NCBI GenBank assembly: GCA_009377755.1
Contig: WHTM01000013.1
Span: forward strand, 47,489 to 111,488
DNA length: 64,000 nucleotides
Direction: 5' to 3'
Origin: Hyphomicrobiales bacterium
Lineage (GTDB): Bacteria > Pseudomonadota > Alphaproteobacteria > Rhizobiales > Xanthobacteraceae
Shown here: positions 58,096 to 64,000 of the stretch, piece after piece
Numbering within the stretch: position 1 is the stretch's first letter
How the letters are laid out: each line of letters starts with the position of its first letter
Notes under the pieces: model-generated
Seen by the model: only the letters and a program-made list of their open reading frames with translations
What the model was told of the DNA's origin: nothing
Databases searched by the model: none
Translations under genes and position numbers: made by a program

Positions 58096-59112
58096 ATGAA
58101 ACGCGTCACCCTTGTCGTTGCGCTGGCCGCGATGTCGACCTTCGTCGCGGGCTCCGTCACCGCCCAGACCTTGAAGACGGTCCGAGATCGCGGCGCGCTG
58201 ACCTGTGGCGTGAGCCAAGGCCTTCCGGGCTTCTCCACGCCCGACGACCGAGGCAACTGGACCGGCTTTGACGTCGATTTCTGCCGCGCCATCGCCGCGG
58301 CGATCTTCAACGACCCGGCCAAGGTCAAATTCTCGCCGCTGTCCGCCAAGGATCGGTTTACGGCATTGCAGACCAGCGAGATCGATGTGCTGTCGCGCAA
58401 CTCCACCTGGACGATGCTGCGCGATACCCAGCTTGGATTGAATTTCGCCGCCGTGAACTATTATGACGGCCAAGGGTTCATGGTGCGCAAGTCGCTGAAA
58501 GTGAACTCGGCGCTCGAGCTTAACGGCGCCTCGATCTGCACCCAGACCGGAACCACGACCGAGCTCAATGTCGCCGACTATTTTCGCGCCAACAAGATGA
58601 AGTACGAGGTCATCGCCTTCAGCACCGCCGACGAAACCCTCAAAGCCTATGACGCGGCCCGCTGCGACGCCTTTACCACCGACGTCTCGCAGCTCTATGC
58701 GATGCGGCTGAAGCTGGCCAAGCCCGACGAACAAATGATCTTGCCCGAGATCATTTCCAAGGAGCCACTTGGGCCTGTGGTGCGCCAGGGTGACGACCAA
58801 TGGTTCGATGTCGTCAAGTGGACCTTCTTTGCCATGATCAACGCCGAGGAGCTCGGAGTGACCTCGAAGACGGTCGACGAAGCCCTGAAATCGACGAAGC
58901 CCGACGTGCGTCGGCTGGCGGGCACGGAAGGAAACTTCGGCGAGCAGATCGGCCTCACCAAGGACTGGGCGATGCGGATCATCAGGCACGTCGGCAATTA
59001 TGGCGAGTCTTTTGAGCGCAATATCGGCTCGGGTTCAAAGCTCAATATCGACCGCGGCCTCAACAAGCTCTGGAGCAAGGGCGGCATCCAGTACGCGCCG
59101 CCGATTCGCTGA
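58096..59112 (+). CDS. aapJ: General L-amino-acid ABC transporter binding protein
   Basis: A 338-residue periplasmic protein, signal peptide VTLVVALAAMSTFVAGSVTA with cleavage before QTLKTV. It then has GVSQGLPGFSTPDDRGNWTG, FDVDFCRAIAAAIFNDPAKV, VLSRNSTWTMLRDTQLGLNF and a late FGEQIGLTKDWAMRIIRHVG, all typical of AapJ. The family binds a wide range of L-amino acids. It is the first gene of the operon (AapJ, Q, M, P order as in Rhizobium). ATG 58096 has AGAGG upstream. Confidence 0.92.
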   Translation: MKRVTLVVALAAMSTFVAGSVTAQTLKTVRDRGALTCGVSQGLPGFSTPDDRGNWTGFDVDFCRAIAAAIFNDPAKVKFSPLSAKDRFTALQTSEIDVLSRNSTWTMLRDTQLGLNFAAVNYYDGQGFMVRKSLKVNSALELNGASICTQTGTTTELNVADYFRANKMKYEVIAFSTADETLKAYDAARCDAFTTDVSQLYAMRLKLAKPDEQMILPEIISKEPLGPVVRQGDDQWFDVVKWTFFAMINAEELGVTSKTVDEALKSTKPDVRRLAGTEGNFGEQIGLTKDWAMRIIRHVGNYGESFERNIGSGSKLNIDRGLNKLWSKGGIQYAPPIR

Positions 59113-59132
59113 CCGGCGGCCGCGTATTGCCG

Positions 59133-60326
59133 ATGACCGAGCCGGGGAAGGCAGCGCCGGCGGCGCCCGGTCGCGCGATGCCGCTGGCCGACCCGAGGTT
59201 TCGCAGCATTTTCTTCCAGACCGTGCTCATCGTCACGGTGCTGGCGGCCGGCTATGTCGCGGTGATCAACGCCGATGCCAATCTGCGCGCGCAGCGGATC
59301 GCGACAGGGCTCGGCTTCCTCGACCATCCCGCCGGATTCGGCATCAATCAGACGCTGATCGCCTATAGCGAAGCTGACAGCTACGGCCGCGTCTTTGTGG
59401 TCGGGCTGCTCAATACACTCTTGGTTTCGGTCATCGGCATCGTGCTGGCGACCATCGTCGGCTTCGTCGTCGGCATTGCGCGGCTGTCGTCGAACTGGCT
59501 GATCGCCCGGGCCGCCGGTGCCTATGTCGAGGTGATGCGCAACCTCCCGCTCTTGTTCCAGATTCTGTTCTGGTACTTGGCGGTGCTGGGTACTCTGCCG
59601 TCGCCGCGGCAGAGTCTGTCGATCGCAGACAGCATCTTCATCAGCAACCGCGGGATCATTGTGCCAAGCTTCGCCTTCGGCGACGGTGCCGAAATCGTGC
59701 TTGCCGCCTTGATGCTCGGAATCGGCGCGACCGCGGCGCTGGGGATGCTGAGCCGGCACCGCCGGCGGGCGACCGGGAGGCCTTTGACACTCTGGTGGGC
59801 AGCAGTCCTGCTCCTGGTGGGGCTGCCGCTGGCCGTGCTGGCAGCGACCGACTTTCCCATCGGCATCGAGCGGCCGGTCCTGCGCGGCTTCAATTTTGTC
59901 GGCGGCGTCCGGATGCTTCCGGAGTTCGCCGCACTGTTGATCGCACTTGTCACCTACACGGGGGCATTCATCGCCGAGATCGTGCGCGCCGGAATCCTCT
60001 CGGTGCATCGCAGCCAGACCGAGGCCGCCTATGCGCTCGGCCTGACGCGCGGGCTGGCGCTGCGGCTGATCGTGGTGCCGCAGGCCCTGCGGCTGATCGT
60101 GCCGCCGCTGACCAGCCAGTACCTCAACCTGACCAAGAACTCGTCGCTGGCGGTGGCGATCGGCTATCCCGACCTGTTCGCGGTGTTCGCCGGCACCACG
60201 CTGAATCAGACCGGGCAGGCGATCGAGATCATCGCCATCACAATGGCGATCTATCTACTGCTCTCGCTCACCACCAGCGCACTGATGAACTGGTACAACG
60301 CGCGCATGCGCCTGGCGGAGCGCTGA
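59133..60326 (+). CDS. aapQ: Amino-acid ABC transporter permease AapQ
   Basis: A 397-residue inner-membrane permease with about eight hydrophobic segments. The length fits AapQ (about 400) rather than a short His/Glu permease. The EAA-type loop is seen as RSQTEAAYALGLTRGLALRL and IVVPQALRLIVPPLTSQYLN. The conserved N-terminal domain includes GFGINQTLIAYSEADSYGRV. ATG 59133 (MTEPGKAAPA) is used. A TTG six bases earlier is in the same frame. Only three bases separate it from aapM. Confidence 0.92.
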   Translation: MTEPGKAAPAAPGRAMPLADPRFRSIFFQTVLIVTVLAAGYVAVINADANLRAQRIATGLGFLDHPAGFGINQTLIAYSEADSYGRVFVVGLLNTLLVSVIGIVLATIVGFVVGIARLSSNWLIARAAGAYVEVMRNLPLLFQILFWYLAVLGTLPSPRQSLSIADSIFISNRGIIVPSFAFGDGAEIVLAALMLGIGATAALGMLSRHRRRATGRPLTLWWAAVLLLVGLPLAVLAATDFPIGIERPVLRGFNFVGGVRMLPEFAALLIALVTYTGAFIAEIVRAGILSVHRSQTEAAYALGLTRGLALRLIVVPQALRLIVPPLTSQYLNLTKNSSLAVAIGYPDLFAVFAGTTLNQTGQAIEIIAITMAIYLLLSLTTSALMNWYNARMRLAER

Positions 60327-60329
60327 CGC

Positions 60330-61466
60330 ATGGTCAATCCGAACCTCGATCCACGCGGCTACCAACCCGGCGGTGTTCCGTCTCGCGAGCGGCGATTTCG
60401 TGTCACCACCTGGGCGCGCGCCAATCTGTTTAACAGTTGGCTCAACGCCGTGCTGACCCTCGCCACGCTGTGGCTGATCTGGACGGTGTGCTGGCCGCTC
60501 TTGAAGTTTCTGCTGATCGATGCGGTCTGGGACGGCGCCAGCCGTGTCGACTGTCTTGCCGACCGGGTCGGCAGGGATGTCGGCGCATGCTGGCCGTTCA
60601 TCGGCGCGAAATTGCCGCAGCTGCTCTATGGCTTCTATCCGATCAACGAACAGTGGCGGGTCAATCTGACGGCGGCGCTGGGCCTTGGCCTGTTGGTTCC
60701 ATTGCTGATGCCGTCTCTGCCGTACAAGACCGCCAACGCGATCCTGTTCTTCGGCGTCTATCCGGTCGTCGGCTTCGTGCTGCTGGTCGGGGGCATGTTG
60801 GGGCTCGAGCATGTGGAGACGCGCCTGTGGGGCGGGCTTCTGGTCACGCTGGTGATTGCGGTGACGGGGATCGTCGGCTCGCTGCCGCTCGGCATCCTGC
60901 TGGCGCTCGGGCGCCGATCCGAGATGCCGGCGGTGCGCGGCGTCTCGATCATCTTCATCGAATTCTGGCGCGGCGTGCCACTGATCACGGTGCTGTTCTT
61001 CGCCACCTACATGCTGCCCCTGTTTCTGCCCGCCGGCTGGGCGATCAATCCGCTGTTGCGGGTGATGATTGGGGTGATGCTGTTTGCCGCCGCCTACATG
61101 GCCGAGGTCGTGCGGGGAGGATTACAGGCGATTCCGCGCGCGCAATACGAAGCAGCCCAGGCGCTCGGGCTCGGCTATTGGCGCATGATGGGGCTCGTCA
61201 TCCTGCCGCAGGCGCTCAAGTTGGTAATCCCCGGCATCGTCAACAACTTCATCGGCTTGTTCAAGGACACGACGCTGGTGCTGATCGTCGCCATCTTCGA
61301 TCTGCTTGGCCAACTCCGTGCCGCCTTCTCCGATCCGAACTGGGCGGCGCCGACCACGGTTGCCACCGGCTTTGCCTTTGCCGGGATCATTTACTTCTGC
61401 TTCTGCTTCGGTATGTCGCGCTATGCTCTGTGGATGGAGCGCCGGCTCAATCCGGCGGACCGGTGA
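60330..61466 (+). CDS. aapM: Amino-acid ABC transporter permease AapM
   Basis: A 378-residue partner permease with nine or so hydrophobic segments. The EAA loop reads [20 protein letters not shown] then [20 protein letters not shown], and [20 protein letters not shown] and [20 protein letters not shown] are also typical. The N-terminal extension with [20 protein letters not shown] fits AapM. The stop overlaps the next start (TGATG at 61464-61468). Confidence 0.92.
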   Translation: MVNPNLDPRGYQPGGVPSRERRFRVTTWARANLFNSWLNAVLTLATLWLIWTVCWPLLKFLLIDAVWDGASRVDCLADRVGRDVGACWPFIGAKLPQLLYGFYPINEQWRVNLTAALGLGLLVPLLMPSLPYKTANAILFFGVYPVVGFVLLVGGMLGLEHVETRLWGGLLVTLVIAVTGIVGSLPLGILLALGRRSEMPAVRGVSIIFIEFWRGVPLITVLFFATYMLPLFLPAGWAINPLLRVMIGVMLFAAAYMAEVVRGGLQAIPRAQYEAAQALGLGYWRMMGLVILPQALKLVIPGIVNNFIGLFKDTTLVLIVAIFDLLGQLRAAFSDPNWAAPTTVATGFAFAGIIYFCFCFGMSRYALWMERRLNPADR

Positions 61467-62242
61467 TGAGTGAGCACGGCAGCAGTCCCGTGATCCGCAC
61501 CACCCGCAACGCGGTCGCGGTCGAACTCTCCGGCGTGCACAAGTGGTTCGGCGAGTTTCACGCCCTCGACGGTGTCGACCTCAAGGTGATGCGCGGCGAG
61601 CGTGTCGTCGTCTGCGGCCCGTCCGGTTCCGGCAAGTCGACCATGATCCGCTGCATCAACGGCCTGGAGATGCATCAGCGGGGCAAGGTGGTCGTCGACG
61701 GCGTGGAACTAACCGACAATCTCAAGCGCATCGACGAGGTTCGCCGCGAAGTCGGCATGGTGTTCCAGAGCCTCAACCTGTTTCCGCATCTGACCGTGCT
61801 GGAAAACTGCACGCTGGCGCCGATCTGGGTGCGGCACATGCCGCGGCGCGAAGCCGAGGCGCTCGCCATGCAGTATCTGGCGCGGGTGTACATTCCGGAG
61901 CAGGCGGCCAAGTATCCGGGCCAGCTCTCCGGCGGCCAGCAGCAGCGCGTGGCGATCGCACGCGCGCTGTGCATGAACCCGAAGATCATGCTGTTCGACG
62001 AGCCGACCTCGGCGCTCGACCCTGAGATGGTGAAGGAGGTGCTCGACACCATGGTCGAACTGGCGATGGACGGCATGACCATGATCGTGGTGAGCCACGA
62101 GATGGGCTTCGCCCGTCAGGTCGCGAACCGGGTGGTGTTTATGGATTTCGGGCAGATCGTCGAGTCGGCGGAGCCGGAGGAGTTCTTCTCCCACCCCAAG
62201 CATGAGCGGACCAAGCTGTTCCTGAGCCAGATCCTGCATTGA
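61466..62242 (+). CDS. aapP: Amino-acid ABC transporter ATPase AapP
   Basis: A 258-residue ATP-binding subunit. Walker A is [12 protein letters not shown] near residue 50, with the Q-loop in [18 protein letters not shown]. The signature is [16 protein letters not shown], Walker B is [15 protein letters not shown], and the H-loop is [16 protein letters not shown]. The start ATG 61466 overlaps the stop of aapM. No regulator gene follows. Confidence 0.95.
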   Translation: MSEHGSSPVIRTTRNAVAVELSGVHKWFGEFHALDGVDLKVMRGERVVVCGPSGSGKSTMIRCINGLEMHQRGKVVVDGVELTDNLKRIDEVRREVGMVFQSLNLFPHLTVLENCTLAPIWVRHMPRREAEALAMQYLARVYIPEQAAKYPGQLSGGQQQRVAIARALCMNPKIMLFDEPTSALDPEMVKEVLDTMVELAMDGMTMIVVSHEMGFARQVANRVVFMDFGQIVESAEPEEFFSHPKHERTKLFLSQILH

Positions 62243-62357
62243 GCGGCCGGCGATGCTTCGGCTCCACTTTGGCTTTGCGATGCGGCCGTCGGGCACCGCC
62301 TGCCAGAAGGGTCGGTCCATCAGGTGTTCGAGGTGCCGTGACGCGGCCGTGCACCGC

Positions 62358-62399
62358 TGAGCCGGGGCCATTCCGGATTGAGCCGGGGCCATTCCGGAT
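62358..62399. repeat. 21-base tandem duplication
   Basis: A unit beginning TGAGCCGGGGCCATTCCGGA occurs twice head to tail (62358-62378 and 62379-62399), identical in both copies. It lies in the gap between aapP and the ETHE1-like gene. It may be a simple replication slip, or part of a longer repeat elsewhere in the genome. Confidence 0.8.
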
Positions 62400-62462
62400 A
62401 CCGAGTATGAACGATCCCGGTTCTGCAGCGCACCGCTACACGCTGCGCCGCGCCCGGACACG

Positions 62463-63506
62463 CTACACCCGCACGATCGGCCCGTCCGCCGTCTTCCACG
62501 CCGCGATTCCGCCGCCGAGGTGGCAAGACGCGGCCAGCCCCGCCTCCTGCGCCGCCTTCACCGCCATCGCCGAGCGCTCCCCATACGCGCAATAGAACAC
62601 AATTCGCTTGCCGGTCGCGGCCGCCAACTCGTGCAGCATGCCGCCGGGCGCGATGGTCTCGCGCAGGTGCGGGTAGGGGGCGTGCAGCGAGCCGGGAATG
62701 ATGCCGTGCTTCTCGCGCTCGCTCTTTTCCCGCAGGTCGATCAGCACCACGTCGGTTCGGCCGATGACCGTCATCGCCTCGGTCGGGCTGAGCGCCCAGC
62801 CTTTCGCTGCGATCTCCTGCTGCGCCAGGCCGACGCGCATGTTGGACGGCACCGCCACGTCCATCATCTTCGGGTTCGGCAGGTTGAGCCTGCTCATCAG
62901 GTCGACATACTCGTCGATCGACTTCACCTGCAGGCGCGGATTGAACGCCTTCTCTTCGCCGATGGTCGAGACCGTGTCGCCCTTGTAGTCGTGTGCCGGA
63001 TAGACCAGCGTCTCGTCCGGCAGCTTCAACAGCCGCCCGAACAGCGACTCGTACTGCTCGCGCGCGCTGCCGTTCTGAAAGTCGGTGCGGCCGGTGCCGC
63101 GGATCAGCAAGGTGTCGCCTGTGAACACCCGGTCCGCCATCCTGAAGCTGTAGGAATCGTCGGTATGGCCCGGCGTGTACATCACGTCGAGCGCGATGCC
63201 CTCGACCTCGAGCCTGTCACCGTCGGCGATGCGCATCGAGACGACGTCGACGCGCGCGTGCTCGCCCATCACGGTAATGCATTGGGTGCGGTCGCGCAGC
63301 GCACCGAGACCGGTGATGTGGTCGGCGTGGATGTGGGTGTCGACCGCCTTGACCAGCCTGAGGTCGAGCTCATGCACGAGCTGCAGGTAGCGGTCGACCT
63401 TCTCCAGCACCGGGTCGATGATCAGCGCCTCGCCGCCGCGGCGGCTCGCCAGCAAATAGGAGTACGTGCCGGAGGTCTGATCGAAGAGCTGGCGGAAGAT
63501 CATGCT
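62463..63506 (-). CDS. Persulfide dioxygenase (ETHE1-like) fused to a rhodanese domain
   Basis: The 347-residue protein has a metallo-beta-lactamase domain (residues about 1-230) with DTHIHADHITGLGALRDRTQ as the iron-binding motif, VMYTPGHTDDSYSFRM and YPAHDYKGDTVSTI. A rhodanese domain (about 240-345) follows, with active Cys in IVFYCAYGERSAMAVKAAQ. ETHE1 oxidises glutathione persulfide to sulfite, and a fused rhodanese passes sulfane sulfur, as in known PDO-rhodanese fusions. ATG 63506 follows GAGGGGATCAGC; the longer start 33 bases upstream is less likely. Confidence 0.92.
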   Translation of the reverse strand, partial: SMIFRQLFDQTSGTYSYLLASRRGGEALIIDPVLEKVDRYLQLVHELDLRLVKAVDTHIHADHITGLGALRDRTQCITVMGEHARVDVVSMRIADGDRLEVEGIALDVMYTPGHTDDSYSFRMADRVFTGDTLLIRGTGRTDFQNGSAREQYESLFGRLLKLPDETLVYPAHDYKGDTVSTIGEEKAFNPRLQVKSIDEYVDLMSRLNLPNPKMMDVAVPSNMRVGLAQQEIAAKGWALSPTEAMTVIGRTDVVLIDLREKSEREKHGIIPGSLHAPYPHLRETIAPGGMLHELAAATGKRIVFYCAYGERSAMAVKAAQEAGLAASCHLGGGIAAWKTADGPIVRV

Positions 63507-63906
63507 GATCCCCTCGCTAACAGGGAAAGATCGTTTCACAAAGTATAGCAGATTTGGGTGAAACTAGGCCAAGCCAACGCTCCGCCACCCCTATTCTTTG
63601 CGGCGCGGACGACGCCGATGTCCCTTTTTTCCGTCCCCTCGAAAGGGGAATGGAGCGCACCCGATCTCGGGTCTACCCGAGATCGGCACAATGAGAGTAC
63701 ACAAGTCGGGTGAACCCGACTTGTGTTAGGCCGCCAGGGGGTTTGCGAGACCCCCTTTGGCGAAGGATTTGACGCTCCTCCGCCGCGCGCCCACGGCAGA
63801 GCCCTGTTACCAGGACCCGCCGCTTTCGGAGCGCGCGGGCCCAGTGACGTAGGGCCCGGCGCCTCCCGGCGCTCCACCGCGGTCCTGTGATACCATCTCC
63901 GGCTGA
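63507..63906. other. Gene-free stretch with paired hairpins
   Basis: No gene is supported in these 400 bases; a minus-strand frame (63536-63991) has no coding look. The central part holds two adjacent perfect hairpins, listed separately. Low-complexity CCCTTTTTTCC lies near 63620. Confidence 0.5.
63661..63726. repeat. Two adjacent perfect hairpins sharing a core
   Basis: Hairpin 1 pairs CCGATCTCGGGT (63661-63672) with 63675-63686, leaving two loop bases (CT). Hairpin 2 pairs ACACAAGTCGGGT (63699-63711) with 63714-63726, leaving two loop bases (GA). Both have the same CGGGT/ACCCG tip but different outer stems. They are 12 bases apart in a gene-free stretch, without a T-run. Confidence 0.85.
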
Positions 63907-64000
63907 TCACTTCTTCGCTCGCTGACGCGGCCACCAGTGGAACAGCGCGCTGTCGCGGATCGTGTCGGCTTGCTGGATGAGGGCGACGCAACGGTCGCCG
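63907..64000 (-). CDS. C-terminal end of an unidentified protein
   Basis: The minus strand is open from the right edge to a stop at 63907-63909, giving GDRCVALIQQADTIRDSALF and then HWWPRQRAKK. The frame looks coding (alternating helical residues and a basic tail) but is too short to name. The gene continues to the right of the window. Confidence 0.45.
   Translation of the reverse strand, partial: GDRCVALIQQADTIRDSALFHWWPRQRAKK

Noticed and set aside
60437..61465. Upstream extension of the aapP frame by 343 codons
   Set aside because: The extension is the shadow of aapM. The ATP-binding protein begins at 61466, where the ATG overlaps the aapM stop.
1..64000. CRISPR array, prophage, complete insertion sequence, toxin-antitoxin pair or integrase
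   Set aside because: None was seen: no regularly spaced direct repeats, no transposase or integrase motifs, and no phage structural genes.

Overview
This is a GC-rich window with dense, overlapping genes. It looks like a chromosomal piece of an alphaproteobacterium of the order Hyphomicrobiales, near the Bradyrhizobium/Pseudolabrys group. This is inferred from the mix of small proteins typical of that group (DUF3126, DUF1488, an NDUFS6-like zinc-finger protein), an Aap-type amino-acid ABC transporter, a near-perfect CtrA box, and many Bug/TctC, TAXI-TRAP and tripartite transport proteins. No complete insertion sequence, prophage, integrase or CRISPR array was seen.

Layout. 1-2.1 kb: the end of an xdhC-like gene and a MoeA-like/MocA-like fusion, both for molybdenum cofactor maturation. 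2.4-10.4 kb: housekeeping and small genes (cysteine peptidase, gamma carbonic anhydrase, a frameshifted membrane protein diverging from an anchored protein across a CtrA box, DUF3126, serine acetyltransferase, two overlapping alpha/beta hydrolases, zinc-finger protein). 10.4-12.7 kb: a decaying patch with a frameshifted FAD monooxygenase, a cut-down hydrolase and an MmgE/PrpD remnant. 12.7-16.8 kb: a small carboxylate/hydroxyacid gene group and a MetE-like methyltransferase.

17.1-28.4 kb: a complete type II secretion operon on the minus strand, ordered gspE-F-G-H-I-J-K-L-M, a GspC/GspN-like gene, gspD and a prepilin peptidase. It has nearly continuous start/stop overlaps. 28.5-31.1 kb: small hypothetical genes. 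31.4-43.8 kb: a transport-rich accessory stretch with two Bug proteins, two TAXI proteins, a fused TRAP permease, a fused TctA-TctB permease, an MFS exporter, a BKACE-family enzyme and a tRNA-Arg(UCU).

44.0-51.4 kb: an alpha-2-macroglobulin and penicillin-binding protein 1C pair sharing an ATGA junction. 51.6-55.3 kb: a four-gene operon (GT39 transferase, PAP2 phosphatase, GT2 transferase, LAB_N protein) that reads as a lipid A remodelling module. 55.2-57.7 kb: a secreted hypothetical protein and a cystathionine beta-lyase-like enzyme. 58.1-62.2 kb: an aapJQMP-like amino-acid importer. 62.5-63.5 kb: a persulfide dioxygenase-rhodanese fusion. The right edge holds two adjacent hairpins and the end of an unidentified gene.

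The most unusual signals are a modular two-hairpin intergenic repeat in three versions (5.5, 8.6 and 40.2 kb), the CtrA-type site at 4277-4292, two gene-breaking one-base frameshifts, and enzyme-family members missing canonical catalytic or metal-binding residues. I found no clear candidate for an entirely new multi-gene system. The lipid A module and the repeat family are the best places to look.
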